DNA of 64,000 bases from Clostridia bacterium (GTDB lineage Bacteria; Bacillota; Clostridia; Oscillospirales; Acutalibacteraceae), in the NCBI GenBank assembly GCA_017516745.1, contig JAFXBF010000004.1:1-64000 (forward strand), read 5' to 3'. Made by a program: the position numbers and the translations under genes. The notes under the pieces are model-generated. The model saw only the letters and a list, made by a program, of their open reading frames with translations, was not told the DNA's origin and ran no database searches. The stretch's first letter is position 1, and each line of letters starts with the position of its first letter. Shown piece after piece: positions 27,023 to 36,191 of the stretch.

Positions 27023-27406
27023 ATGAAAAAAATATGCGCAGTTCTTCTTGCACTTGCATTCGTTTTTGCAACTGCATCCGTTGCTCTTGCAGCAGTCAGC
27101 CCTGTTGCTCCCACAATCGAGCATATCGAAACAACAACCAAGGCTCCCACAACTGTTGCTCCCACAACACAGGTAAAGCCTACTGACAAGCCCACAACTG
27201 CTCCCACAACACAGAAGGTTGACGTTGACGAGACAACAACTAAGGTTGCTGACACAACAACAAAGCCCGTTGAGTCCGACACTAACCCCTCTTCCCCCGA
27301 CACAGGTGTTGCTCAGACTCTCGGCAAGGCAAGCGCAGCCGCTGCTGTAGTTCTTGTTCTTTCCGCTGCAGGCGTTTACACAAGCAAGAAAAAGGTAACA
27401 GAATAA
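27023..27406 (+). CDS. Small Thr/Pro-rich wall-anchored protein with SPDTG sorting signal, 127 aa
   Basis: The signal peptide is residues 1-23. Residues ~30-90 are a low-complexity linker rich in T, P and K with TTTKAPTT/APTTQ-type repeats, probably extended and possibly O-glycosylated. The C-terminus has the three parts of a sorting signal: SPDTG (near 94-98), a hydrophobic helix AAAAVVLVLSAAGVYT and a basic tail SKKK. SPDTG departs from LPXTG at the first position. The next gene is a class B sortase, which makes it the natural enzyme for this substrate; pairing is inferred from adjacency. There is no folded domain, so it may be a spacer or scaffold on the wall. Confidence 0.75.
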   Translation: MKKICAVLLALAFVFATASVALAAVSPVAPTIEHIETTTKAPTTVAPTTQVKPTDKPTTAPTTQKVDVDETTTKVADTTTKPVESDTNPSSPDTGVAQTLGKASAAAAVVLVLSAAGVYTSKKKVTE

Positions 27407-27430
27407 TTCTGTAGCTTTAATAGCAAACAA

Positions 27431-27470
27431 AGCCCCGTTGTTCTGTTGAAAGAATACGGGGCTTAACTTT
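27431..27470 (+). terminator. Terminator or attenuator between substrate and sortase genes
   Basis: AGCCCCGT and ACGGGGCT form a stem around a long loop, followed by TAACTTT. It is likely partial, so the sortase may receive read-through from the strong upstream promoter. Confidence 0.65.
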
Positions 27471-27497
27471 ATAAAGAATCACAAGGAAGGATTCATG

Positions 27498-28346
27498 ATG
27501 GAAAACAATTCCAATAAGGGCTACGGCGTAATCGGTGAAAACAAGCCCGAAAAGAAGAAAAAGAGCAAATCGACACTTGTTGCCGTGCTGCTGCTCGTTG
27601 CGGCAATACTTTGCTGCTTAGGCTATATCGGTGTGCTTTTGTTTCAGCATTTTACAGCTCAGCAAAGCTACGGCGAAATTGAAGATATTGCAATAATAAC
27701 CCCACAGTCGGGTGAAGAAGCAACAAAGGTTGAGCCCGGTGAGCCTGCGGTCGGCACAAGCCCGATTGACCTGCCTGCCCTGCAGGAAATCAACAGCGAT
27801 GTTTATGCGTGGATTCGTATTCCCGGCACCTATGTTGATTACCCCATGGCACAGAGCAAGGTTGACGACAACTATTATCTCCACCGCTCAATCTACAAAA
27901 AATACCTCTTTGCAGGTATGATTTACACTCAGTCGTGCAATGCGCTGGATTTCAGCGACCCCGTAACGGTTGTTTACGGCCACAATATGCGAAGCACGAC
28001 AATGTTCACATCTCTCCACTATTTTGAAGACCCCGAGTTTTTTGATACGCACGATGTTTTCTATATCTACACGGCGGACAGAGTGCTGACCTACCACATT
28101 GTTTCGGCCTACAAGTACGATAACCGCCACATTATGAACGCCTTTGATTTTTCTGACCCTGAGGTGCTGGCAGATTATCAGGAGTATGTGCTCAACCCTG
28201 TTTCAACCCTGCGCAATGTACGCAAGGGCGTAACGCTTGATGAAAACAGCAAGCTCGTGGTGCTGAGCACCTGTATGTCAAACGACAAAAGCTCAAGATT
28301 TTTGGTAAACGGAGTGTTGGTAAGCGATGTCCCGATTGAACAGTAA
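27498..28346 (+). CDS. srtB: Class B sortase, 282 aa
   Basis: Two in-frame ATG codons lie at 27495 and 27498; the second has the better 7-bp spacing from GGAAGG (27485-27490). A basic N-terminus and one membrane helix (about 25-50) tether the enzyme. The extracellular domain shows the class B pattern: YAWIRIPGTYVDYPMAQ, catalytic His in VVYGHNM, catalytic Cys in LSTCMS and the Arg in SSRFLVNGVL. It joins proteins bearing a C-terminal sorting signal to peptidoglycan. The gene upstream encodes a candidate substrate with SPDTG, and the gene downstream an LCP ligase with 20 bp of overlap, so the three form a wall-assembly unit. Confidence 0.9.
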   Translation: MENNSNKGYGVIGENKPEKKKKSKSTLVAVLLLVAAILCCLGYIGVLLFQHFTAQQSYGEIEDIAIITPQSGEEATKVEPGEPAVGTSPIDLPALQEINSDVYAWIRIPGTYVDYPMAQSKVDDNYYLHRSIYKKYLFAGMIYTQSCNALDFSDPVTVVYGHNMRSTTMFTSLHYFEDPEFFDTHDVFYIYTADRVLTYHIVSAYKYDNRHIMNAFDFSDPEVLADYQEYVLNPVSTLRNVRKGVTLDENSKLVVLSTCMSNDKSSRFLVNGVLVSDVPIEQ

Positions 28347-29463
28347 AAAGAACAAATACGATTCTGACAAGGAAATAAACCTCAATATGGAAAAGGTGGA
28401 AAACTACAGCCTTGACGATGCCTTTAAGGAATATGTGCCGGCTGAAAAGCCGAAGAAAAAGAAGAAGGGCCTCAAAGTTCTGCTCATTCTTCTGCTCATA
28501 TTCTTCCTCATTATTGCCGTTGCCGCAGGTGCTTTCTTTGTGCTTCAGCTAAAGGGTAAGCAGATGGTTTCCTACGAGGATGCAACCATTCAGGCGGTTG
28601 AACAGGCAGAGGTTGAAAACGACGGCAAAACGGTTTATTACAACGGCAAAAAATACCGCCTTAACGAAAACATCACCTCAATTGCCTGCCTCGGTATAGA
28701 TAAGGAAGACCTTGGCACAAGGGGCGATATTATCGGTACGGGCGGTCAGTCCGACACGAATATGGTGCTTGCAATCGACACCGCCAAGGGCAAGGTTTCC
28801 GTTATTGCAATTCCCCGTGACATTATGGTTGATATCGACCTTTACACGGTAGACGGCGAATACGTCGGCAGCGGCAGAGAGCAGCTTTGCCTTGCCTACG
28901 CCTACGGCGACGGTAAGCACACAAGCTGTAAAAACGCAGTTGCTTCAATTCAGCGTGTCCTCTTCGGCATACCCGTAAACTCCTACATTTCACTTGATAT
29001 TGCAGGTGTCGGCCCGCTTAACGACTCTGTCGGCGGCGTAACCGTAGTGCCCAACGAAACCATTGAGGGCTTTGTTGCGGGTCAGGCGGTAACGCTCTAC
29101 GGCGAAAGAGCGGTCAACTTTGTTCAGGAAAGAAGCTTTGATACAAACGCCAGCCTTCGCAGAATGGAAAGACAGGTCACCTACATCAAGGCCTTTGCCT
29201 CCAAGGCAATCAAGACTGCGGTCAAGGATTTCTCCGTTATTTCAAAGCTTTACAAAACGGCAAACCGCTTTAGCTGTACAAATGTAGGCCTCGATAACGT
29301 GACCTACCTTGCAACCGTTCTTATGTCAAAGGGTGTCAGCGAAATCAACACCTATTCCGTGCCCGGCGAGATGAAAATGGGCGATAAGTACGCCGAATTC
29401 TATATGGATACCACCGCCGCATACGAAATGATACTCGAAGTATTCTACGATGAAGTGAAATAA
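28327..29463 (+). CDS. LytR-CpsA-Psr (LCP) family wall polymer ligase, 378 aa
   Basis: A cytoplasmic charged N-terminus (Lys-rich, ~1-48), one membrane helix (about 49-72) and an extracytoplasmic LCP domain. Conserved pieces are SIACLGIDKED, GQSDTNMVLAID, VIAIPRDIMVDI (Arg and Asp contacting the lipid pyrophosphate), GGVTVVPNE and the late RMERQVTYIKAFASK. LCP enzymes move polymers from undecaprenyl lipid to peptidoglycan. The start used overlaps the sortase gene by 20 bp; an alternative ATG lies at 28387 with AAGGAA upstream. Confidence 0.88.
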   Translation: MSRLNSKKNKYDSDKEINLNMEKVENYSLDDAFKEYVPAEKPKKKKKGLKVLLILLLIFFLIIAVAAGAFFVLQLKGKQMVSYEDATIQAVEQAEVENDGKTVYYNGKKYRLNENITSIACLGIDKEDLGTRGDIIGTGGQSDTNMVLAIDTAKGKVSVIAIPRDIMVDIDLYTVDGEYVGSGREQLCLAYAYGDGKHTSCKNAVASIQRVLFGIPVNSYISLDIAGVGPLNDSVGGVTVVPNETIEGFVAGQAVTLYGERAVNFVQERSFDTNASLRRMERQVTYIKAFASKAIKTAVKDFSVISKLYKTANRFSCTNVGLDNVTYLATVLMSKGVSEINTYSVPGEMKMGDKYAEFYMDTTAAYEMILEVFYDEVK

Positions 29464-29469
29464 AAACAA

Positions 29470-29509
29470 AACAGCAGAGAAGTTCAAACGAATTTCTCTG
29501 CTGTTTTTC
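29470..29509. terminator. Bidirectional terminator between the LCP gene and the minus-strand gene
   Basis: AACAGCAGAGAA and TTCTCTGCTGTT form a 12-bp stem with T runs on both strands. Confidence 0.85.
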
Positions 29510-29988
29510 TATATCATCATAATTTCTTTTTCAAGTTCTTTTGCGTATTTGAGGGTACGGGTTATGAGGCTGTTTTCTTCTCGGATAAAGAAAATTGTAA
29601 GGTCAGCTTTTTCAACCATTTTTTCGTTGCGCACAACGTGGGATGTTCGTTTGTCGCCGTTTTCACTGCCTTTGAAGCAAAGGTATTTGTCGTAAGCTGT
29701 ACGGTTTCTTGCAACGGTTTTATAATATTCCGTTTTACCCTCGGCAGAAAAAGGAAATACTTTTACTGCAATGTGCTTTGGTGGGTCTGTGTCTGAATTA
29801 TTTCTTGCGGCATTTACCGCCCAGTGTGCGAAAGAGTCGGATAAACTGTCCTCGCAGAACAGAAAGCGTATCGATTCGTGCTTTTCAAAAAGCTCTTCCA
29901 TAACGTCAAAAAGGCGAAAAAACGGCTGCGGTGCATTTTCCTCGGGAATGGTATCGGTAAAAACACTTACGGTAAAAGACTTTGACAT
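29509..29988 (-). CDS. Hypothetical cytoplasmic protein, possibly SLOG/YpsA-like, 159 aa
   Basis: I do not recognise this with confidence. It has alternating beta/alpha segments, an internal DSLSDSFAHWAVNAAR helix and a C-terminal ADLTIFFIREENSLITRTL followed by a helix and an IMMI strand. This is reminiscent of the nucleotide-binding SLOG fold, where a late glycine/serine loop and a final short strand are usual. No signal peptide or membrane helix. GAGGTG precedes the ATG. Single-gene unit facing the glycogen operon. Confidence 0.55.
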   Translation of the reverse strand: MSKSFTVSVFTDTIPEENAPQPFFRLFDVMEELFEKHESIRFLFCEDSLSDSFAHWAVNAARNNSDTDPPKHIAVKVFPFSAEGKTEYYKTVARNRTAYDKYLCFKGSENGDKRTSHVVRNEKMVEKADLTIFFIREENSLITRTLKYAKELEKEIMMI

Positions 29989-30009
29989 AGTTTACACCTC
30001 AAATTAAAA

Positions 30010-30161
30010 AAGTGCGCCCAAACAGGACGCACCGAAAAATGCCGTCCCGTTTGTTGCGACACAAACTAAAATATTCCTAAAAAGGGACAATTTTAAAAGG
30101 GACGCACTTTTACCAAAGTGGTTTGCCCTTTTTAGGAAAAAATATTTAATTTGTGTCGCAA
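30010..30161. repeat. Long inverted-repeat element upstream of the glycogen operon
   Basis: TTGCGACACAAACTAAAATA (from 30054) continues to CCTAAAAAGGG at 30086 and matches the complement of 30126-30161 over about 33 bases with few changes. A second shorter pair, AAGTGCG(C)CC at 30011 and GGGACGCACTTT at 30099-30110, is nested around it. There is no open frame. The element looks like a MITE or a folded RNA. The rest of 29989-30365 is AT-rich and holds only the glgB promoter. Confidence 0.75.
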
Positions 30162-30293
30162 GAATAGTTTACCACTTTTTCGTGTAATCGTCAACGCTTT
30201 ATCTTTATTTTATTAAATGACAAATTTTGTAACAAACTATACAAATAAATTTGATTTTTGTCGATTTTCTTGTAACAAAGTGCAAATAAACAC

Positions 30294-30322
30294 TTGAATT
30301 CTTTAAAAAAGTTTGCTATCAT
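30294..30322 (+). promoter_or_regulatory. Promoter of the glg operon
   Basis: TTGAAT (30294-30299), 17 bp, TATCAT (30317-30322), about 40 bp before the glgB start. Confidence 0.6.
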
Positions 30323-30365
30323 ATATCTGTATAATTACGTATAGGTGTGAAAGGAGAGGTTTCCT

Positions 30366-32267
30366 GTGGACAATGTTCCGCTTTATTTGTTCAACAAGGG
30401 CGAAAACGCTCGGGCTTACGAGTACCTCGGTGCACATTTCAACGCCGATAAGAGCGTTGTTTTCCGAGTGTGGGCACCTCACGCAGTCAGCGTGAGCGTT
30501 GCAGGCGATTTCAACGGCTGGAATAACTCCGCCAACCCGATGTACCGTGTTGACGGCAGCGATGTGTGGGAAGCCGTTATCCCCGATTTAAAGGTTTTCG
30601 ACACTTATAAATACTGTATCAGAACAAAAGACGGCAGAGAGCTGATGAAGTGCGACCCATACGCCTTCCACAGCGAAACAAGGCCTGCAAATGCCTCCAA
30701 GCTCTACGATATAGAGGGCTACAAGTGGCACGATGCAAGGTGGATGGAAAAGCGCAAGAAGGAGCCCGTCTACGACACTCCCGTAAATATTTACGAGGTG
30801 CACGCAGGCTCGTGGAAGCAGTATGAGGACGGCAACTTCCTTTCTTACAGAGCACTTGCGGACGAGCTTGTGCCCTATGTAAAAGAAATGGGCTATACTC
30901 ACATTGAGTTTATGCCGCTTAGCGAATATCCGTTTGACGGCTCGTGGGGCTATCAGGTTACGGGCTATTTTGCTCCGACCTCACGCTACGGTGAGCCGAA
31001 AGACCTGATGTACCTTGTTGACAAGTGCCATCAGGCAGGAATAGGTGTTATCCTTGACTGGGTGCCTGCCCACTTCCCCAAGGATGCGCACGGCCTTTAT
31101 GAGTTTGACGGTGAGCCCTGCTACGAATACGCTGACCCACGCAAGGGTGAGCACTATTCGTGGGGCACAAAGATTTTCGATTACGGCAAAACCCAGGTGC
31201 AGAGCTTCCTGCTTTCAAGTGCGGCAATCTGGATGGACAAGTACCATTTTGACGGTCTGCGTATTGACGCCGTTGCATCAATGCTCTATCTTGACTACGA
31301 CCGTAAGGACGGCGAGTGGATAGCAAACAAGAACGGCGGCAACGAGCACCTTGAAGCGATTGAATTTTTGCAGAAGCTAAACGAATCCGTTTTCCGTGAT
31401 TTCTGGGACTGCATGATGATAGCGGAGGAATCAACCGCTTTCCCGATGGTTTCAAAGCCCACGTTTATGGGCGGCCTCGGCTTTAATTTCAAGTGGAATA
31501 TGGGCTGGATGAACGACTGTATGCGTTACTTTTCGCTGGACGGCATTCACCGCAAGCACAACCACAACTGCCTCACCTTCTCGTTCTTCTACGCTTTTTC
31601 GGAAAACTTTGTTCTGCCGATTTCGCACGACGAGGTTGTTCACGGCAAGTGCTCACTTATAAATAAGATGCCCGGTACTTACGAAGAAAAGTTTGCAGGC
31701 GTGCGCTCCTTCCTCGGTTATATGTACGCTCACCCGGGCAAGAAGCTACTGTTTATGGGCAGCGAATTCGGCCAGTTCATCGAGTGGAAATACGACACGG
31801 GGCTTGATTGGCTGCTGCTCGATTACGAGGCACACCGCAAGCTGAAGGCCTACACTCAGGCGCTCAACACCTTCTACAAGAAGAATGCTCCGCTGTGGCA
31901 GATTGACTATAGCTGGGAGGGCTTTTCGTGGATATCGAGCGATGACAACACAAATTCAGTTATAGCCTTCCGCCGTATGGATAAAAAGGGCAAGGAAATC
32001 ATTGCGGTTTCCAACCTCACCACAGTCCACAGAAGCGGCTATGAAATCGGCGTTCCCGTTGCAGGAACTTACGAGGTCGTTTTCAATTCCGATGAAGACC
32101 GGTTCGGCGGTACGGGCAAGGGCACAAGTGGCAAAATTAAATCCAACCCCAGACCCATGCACGGCCACGACCAGAGCATTTCGCTCGAGCTTGCAGGTAT
32201 GAGCACGATTTATCTTAAGTTAGTACGCAAAGACCCCGTCAATAAAAAGAGCAAATCCGATAAATAA
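30366..32267 (+). CDS. glgB: 1,4-alpha-glucan branching enzyme, 633 aa
   Basis: A GTG start follows AAAGGAG at 30350-30356. An N-terminal CBM48 ([20 protein letters not shown]) precedes a GH13 catalytic barrel. Active-site regions are [13 protein letters not shown] (nucleophile Asp near 300), MIAEEST (acid/base Glu near 351) and [10 protein letters not shown] (third Asp near 421), the last being typical of branching enzymes. It transfers alpha-1,4 chains to form alpha-1,6 branches in glycogen. Length is normal for a bacterial GlgB. First gene of glgB-glgC-glgD-glgA. Confidence 0.95.
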   Translation: MDNVPLYLFNKGENARAYEYLGAHFNADKSVVFRVWAPHAVSVSVAGDFNGWNNSANPMYRVDGSDVWEAVIPDLKVFDTYKYCIRTKDGRELMKCDPYAFHSETRPANASKLYDIEGYKWHDARWMEKRKKEPVYDTPVNIYEVHAGSWKQYEDGNFLSYRALADELVPYVKEMGYTHIEFMPLSEYPFDGSWGYQVTGYFAPTSRYGEPKDLMYLVDKCHQAGIGVILDWVPAHFPKDAHGLYEFDGEPCYEYADPRKGEHYSWGTKIFDYGKTQVQSFLLSSAAIWMDKYHFDGLRIDAVASMLYLDYDRKDGEWIANKNGGNEHLEAIEFLQKLNESVFRDFWDCMMIAEESTAFPMVSKPTFMGGLGFNFKWNMGWMNDCMRYFSLDGIHRKHNHNCLTFSFFYAFSENFVLPISHDEVVHGKCSLINKMPGTYEEKFAGVRSFLGYMYAHPGKKLLFMGSEFGQFIEWKYDTGLDWLLLDYEAHRKLKAYTQALNTFYKKNAPLWQIDYSWEGFSWISSDDNTNSVIAFRRMDKKGKEIIAVSNLTTVHRSGYEIGVPVAGTYEVVFNSDEDRFGGTGKGTSGKIKSNPRPMHGHDQSISLELAGMSTIYLKLVRKDPVNKKSKSDK

Positions 32268-32319
32268 TAATCATATAAATTACAGTAAATCTTTCTCTAA
32301 AAACAAGGAGGTAAACATA

Positions 32320-33534
32320 ATGTCAAAAAAAGCTGAATGTATAGCGATGCTTCTTGCAGGCGGTCAGGGCAGCAGACTCGGCATCCTTACCAAGAACATC
32401 GCAAAACCTGCCGTGCCCTACGGCGGTAAGTACAGAATTATTGATTTCCCTCTTTCCAACTGTGTAAACTCCGGTATCTATACCGTCGGTGTGCTCACGC
32501 AGTATCAGCCGCTTGAGCTCAACGACTATATCGGCAACGGCGCAGCGTGGGATCTGGACAGAGCCAACGGCGGTGTTCACATTCTCTCACCCTACCAGCA
32601 GATTAAGGGCAGCGAGTGGTACAAGGGCACTGCAAACGCCATTTACCAGAACATCAACTTTATCGACAGATATGACCCCGAATATGTCTGCATCCTTTCG
32701 GGTGACCATATTTACAAGATGGACTATGCAAAGATGCTTGCATACCACAAGGAAAAGAACGCAGACTGTACAATCGCAATGCTCGAGGTTCCGTGGGAAG
32801 AGGCATCCCGTTTCGGCCTTATGCTTGTAAATGACGAGGGTGAAATCACCGCCTTCGAGGAAAAGCCCGAAGTGCCCAGCAGCAACAAGGCTTCAATGGG
32901 TGTTTACATTTTCACCTGGAAAAAGCTTCGTGAGTACCTGCTTGCAGACGAGGCAGACCCGAACTCAAGCAACGACTTCGGCAAAAACCTCATCCCTGCA
33001 ATGCACAACGCAGGCGAAAGACTTTTTGCATATCAGTTTGACGGCTACTGGAAGGATGTCGGTACAATAGACAGCCTGTGGGAGGCAAACCTTGACCTTC
33101 TGCGTCCGAGCGTTGACCTTGATTTGTCCGACAATTCCTGGAGAATTTACTCCAAGTCACCCGTTTCACCGCCCCACTTTGTTTCCGACAAGGCAAGCGT
33201 TGAAAACTCAATGATTTCCGAGGGCTGCACAATCGACGGCAAGATTGATTACTCCGTCCTGTTTGCAGACGTTACCGTTGAAGAGGGTGCGGTTGTCGAC
33301 TCCTCCATCATTATGCCCGGCACGGTTGTTAAGAAGGGCGCAGTTGTTCAGTACGCAATCGTTGCGGAAAACGCAGTTATCGAATCAGGCGCAGTTGTCG
33401 GCGAAAAGCCCGAAAACGTTGCCAACCGTGATGACTGGGGCGTTGCCGTTGTCGGCGCAGGCGTAACAGTCGGCGCAGGTGCAAAGGTTGCTCCCAAGGC
33501 TATGGCAGGCGAAGATGTGCCTGCAGCAAAGTGA
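32320..33534 (+). CDS. glgC: Glucose-1-phosphate adenylyltransferase, catalytic subunit, 404 aa
   Basis: Makes ADP-glucose from ATP and glucose 1-phosphate, the committed step of glycogen synthesis. The nucleotidyltransferase motif [11 protein letters not shown] is intact near residue 11, with [16 protein letters not shown], the [10 protein letters not shown] metal site and FEEKPEVP. A left-handed beta-helix with hexapeptide repeats follows from about 290. AAGGAGG gives the start. It is followed 14 bp later by glgD, so a GlgC/GlgD hetero-oligomer is expected. Confidence 0.95.
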   Translation: MSKKAECIAMLLAGGQGSRLGILTKNIAKPAVPYGGKYRIIDFPLSNCVNSGIYTVGVLTQYQPLELNDYIGNGAAWDLDRANGGVHILSPYQQIKGSEWYKGTANAIYQNINFIDRYDPEYVCILSGDHIYKMDYAKMLAYHKEKNADCTIAMLEVPWEEASRFGLMLVNDEGEITAFEEKPEVPSSNKASMGVYIFTWKKLREYLLADEADPNSSNDFGKNLIPAMHNAGERLFAYQFDGYWKDVGTIDSLWEANLDLLRPSVDLDLSDNSWRIYSKSPVSPPHFVSDKASVENSMISEGCTIDGKIDYSVLFADVTVEEGAVVDSSIIMPGTVVKKGAVVQYAIVAENAVIESGAVVGEKPENVANRDDWGVAVVGAGVTVGAGAKVAPKAMAGEDVPAAK

Positions 33535-33548
33535 GGAGGTAAGAAGAT

Positions 33549-34664
33549 ATGATCAGAGCTAAAGAAGTTCTTGCAGTAATATATTCAAACGCCTATGACG
33601 AGGCTCTCCCCGAGCTTACGAATATGCGTACTATGGGCTCCGTGCCCTTTGGCGGCAGATACCGCCTTATCGACTTTGCTCTTTCAAACCTCGTTAACGC
33701 AGGTATCAGCAAGGTTGGCGTTATCACAAAGAGCAACTACCAGTCACTTATGGACCACCTCGGCACAGGTAAGCCGTGGGACCTTTCCCGTAAGCGCAGC
33801 GGTCTTTTCCTGCTTCCGCCTTTCCTGCTTGGCGATACGGGCACATTCGACAACCGTATCGAATCCCTCAAGGGCAATATGCACTTTATCGGCCGTGCAA
33901 GCGAGGAATATGTTATCATTATGGACTGTAACGTAGTTACAAACCTGAGCGTTGACGAGCTTATGAAATTCCACGAGGACAACGGCGCAGATATCAGCGT
34001 TGTCTGCAAGCACGGCAAAACGCCTGCACTTTCAAACCTTATGACCTTCGATATCGGCGAAAACAACCGTGTCAGCAAGGTCAGCGTCGGCGCACAGCCC
34101 GACGAGAGCGATTATTCTCTCAACATCTTCTTTATGAAGAAGGCTCTGCTTGAAAGACTTGTAAACGATGCCTATGCAATGCACAAGAAGAGCTTTGCAA
34201 CGGATATCTTCCAGGCAAATGTAGATACACTTAAAATCTGCGCTATGAAGAGCGACAATTTTGCCGTTTCCATCGACTCGCTCGACAGCTACTACAAGGC
34301 AAATATGATGCTTCTTGACAGCGCAAACAGAGCCTGCCTTTTCAACAAGTCCCGTCCCGTTTACACAAAGGTGCGTGACGATATGCCTGCACTCTACGCT
34401 ATTGACAGCTCCGTCAAGGGCAGCCTTGTTTCCGACGGCTGTGAAATCAAGGGCGAGGTTATCAACTCCGTTCTCGGCAGAGGCGTCAAGGTTGAGAAGG
34501 GTGCAGTTGTCAAAAACTGCGTAATCATGCAGGATACATTCATCGGTGCAGGTGCTCATGTTGAAAATGTCATTCTCGACAAGAATGTTGTAATCAAGCC
34601 CGGTAAGACACTTGTCGGCGCCGAAAACTTCCCCGTATTTGTCGGCAAGCGTATTGTTATATAA
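33549..34664 (+). CDS. glgD: GlgD, non-catalytic ADP-glucose pyrophosphorylase subunit, 371 aa
   Basis: Paralogue of GlgC that keeps the fold (VPFGGRYRLIDFALSNLVNAG, then hexapeptide repeats after ~290). It has lost the glycine-rich catalytic loop: where GlgC has AGGQGSRLG this protein has VIYSNAYDEALPELTNMRT, and the GDH metal site reads MDCNVVTN. Such GlgD subunits of Firmicutes modulate GlgC activity and regulation. GAGGAGGT precedes the ATG. Confidence 0.92.
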   Translation: MIRAKEVLAVIYSNAYDEALPELTNMRTMGSVPFGGRYRLIDFALSNLVNAGISKVGVITKSNYQSLMDHLGTGKPWDLSRKRSGLFLLPPFLLGDTGTFDNRIESLKGNMHFIGRASEEYVIIMDCNVVTNLSVDELMKFHEDNGADISVVCKHGKTPALSNLMTFDIGENNRVSKVSVGAQPDESDYSLNIFFMKKALLERLVNDAYAMHKKSFATDIFQANVDTLKICAMKSDNFAVSIDSLDSYYKANMMLLDSANRACLFNKSRPVYTKVRDDMPALYAIDSSVKGSLVSDGCEIKGEVINSVLGRGVKVEKGAVVKNCVIMQDTFIGAGAHVENVILDKNVVIKPGKTLVGAENFPVFVGKRIVI

Positions 34665-34665
34665 T

Positions 34666-34690
34666 TGTAGGGGCGACCTTTGGTCGTCCG
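34666..34690. repeat. GTAGGGG-family palindromic repeat between glgD and glgA
   Basis: TGTAGGGGCGACCTTTGGTC then GTCCG. It lies between the glgD stop and the glgA ribosome site, so it is transcribed within the operon and can fold as an RNA hairpin. Confidence 0.8.
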
Positions 34691-34706
34691 AAAAAAGGAG
34701 AATACT

Positions 34707-36128
34707 ATGAAAGTTTTATATGCAGCCAGTGAGGCTCTGCCCTTTATTGCCAGCGGCGGACTTGCCGATGTTGCAGGCTCGCTTCCGCAGGCTCTTCGCA
34801 AAAGGCTTATCGGTGCCCGTGTGGTTATGCCGCTTTACGACACAATAAGCCAGGAGCTCAAGGACTCAATGAAGTTCATTACACATATTTCCGTGCCCGT
34901 TGCGTGGCGCAGACAGTACTGCGGCATTTTTGAGGCACGTGCAGGCGGTGTAATTTACTACCTTATCGATAACCAGTATTATTTCAAGCGTGACCGTATC
35001 TACGGCCACTATGACGATGCGGAGAGATTTGCCTTCTTCTCCCGTGCAATCCTTGAAATTATTCCCCACATCGGCTTCAAGCCCGATATTATTCACTGTA
35101 ACGACTGGCAGACGGCCATGACTCCCGTTTACTACTCCACAATGTATGCCGACCAGCCCGGCTGGGAAAACATCAAGACCGTTTTCACAATCCACAACAT
35201 CCAGTATCAGGGTGTTTACGGTATGGAGCTTATCGGAGATGTTCTGGGTATGCAGCCAGGCACGGAGCACCTTGTTGAGTACAACGGCTGTGTCAACCTG
35301 ATGAAGGGTGCAATTGAAACCGCAAATATGGTTACAACCGTAAGCCCATCTTACGCAAACGAAATTCTTGATCCGTGGTTCAGCCACGGCCTTGACAATA
35401 TTCTTGCTCAGCGCCGTTTCAAGCTTATGGGCATACTCAACGGTATTGACGTTGAAAACTATAACCCCGAAACGGACAAGAATATTTTCGCAAACTTCAG
35501 TTCCGAGGATTTCTCCGCAAAGGCTGTCAACAAGGCAGAGCTGCAAAAGCTCTTTAACCTGCCCGAAAAGGCTGACACACCCGTTATCGGTATCGTCACA
35601 CGCCTTGTTTCCCACAAGGGTCTTGACCTTGTAAAAGCCATACTTGATGAGCTGCTTGCCACAACCGATGTTCAGGTTGTCGTTCTCGGCTCGGGTGACT
35701 GGCAGTATGAGGAATTTTTCAAGGAAATGGCAGGCAGATATCCTGAGCAGCTCGGTCTGCGCCTCGGCTTCGTGCCCGACCTTGCAAGAAAGATTTACGC
35801 CGGCAGCGATATGTTCCTTATGCCCTCAAAGAGTGAGCCCTGCGGCCTTTCGCAGATGGTTGCCCTGCGCTACGGCTCTGTTCCGATTGTCCGTGAAACA
35901 GGCGGTCTGAAGGACAGCATCTCCGACTCGGGCGACAACGAAGGCAACGGCTTCACCTTTGCCCGCTACAACGCACACGATATGCTCTACACAATCCGCA
36001 GAGCGGTCGAAGGCTATCAGAACAAGGAAGGCTGGGCAATCCTTGTCAAGCGTGCAATGGAGAGCAACAACTCCTGGAACCGTTCCGCAAACGAATACAT
36101 CAGAATGTATAAGAATGTTCTGAAATAA
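34707..36128 (+). CDS. glgA: Glycogen synthase, 473 aa
   Basis: The start is ATG 34707 with AAGGAG at 34695-34700; an upstream in-frame start would lie inside the repeat. GT5 glycosyltransferase with two Rossmann domains. SGGLADVAGSLP near residue 16 forms the ADP-glucose loop (the usual K-T of KTGGL reads A-S here), IIHCNDWQTAM follows, and SKSEPCGLSQMVALRYG near 370 carries the catalytic Glu. It elongates alpha-1,4-glucan from ADP-glucose. Last gene of the operon; no phosphorylase is nearby. Confidence 0.95.
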   Translation: MKVLYAASEALPFIASGGLADVAGSLPQALRKRLIGARVVMPLYDTISQELKDSMKFITHISVPVAWRRQYCGIFEARAGGVIYYLIDNQYYFKRDRIYGHYDDAERFAFFSRAILEIIPHIGFKPDIIHCNDWQTAMTPVYYSTMYADQPGWENIKTVFTIHNIQYQGVYGMELIGDVLGMQPGTEHLVEYNGCVNLMKGAIETANMVTTVSPSYANEILDPWFSHGLDNILAQRRFKLMGILNGIDVENYNPETDKNIFANFSSEDFSAKAVNKAELQKLFNLPEKADTPVIGIVTRLVSHKGLDLVKAILDELLATTDVQVVVLGSGDWQYEEFFKEMAGRYPEQLGLRLGFVPDLARKIYAGSDMFLMPSKSEPCGLSQMVALRYGSVPIVRETGGLKDSISDSGDNEGNGFTFARYNAHDMLYTIRRAVEGYQNKEGWAILVKRAMESNNSWNRSANEYIRMYKNVLK

Positions 36129-36144
36129 TAAAACAAAATATAAA

Positions 36145-36175
36145 TGTGGCACACTTCCCTGCGAAGTGTGCCACA
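36145..36175. terminator. Terminator between glgA and the minus-strand regulator
   Basis: TGTGGCACACTTC and GAAGTGTGCCACA form a 13-bp stem. The T-rich side is on the minus strand, so it best fits the regulator gene but can also serve glgA. Confidence 0.75.
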
Positions 36176-36191
36176 CAACAATAGTTGCTGC

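Noticed and set aside
34866-35615. Minus-strand open frame of 249 codons
   Set aside because: Antisense to the highly conserved glgA coding sequence; no promoter or ribosome site.
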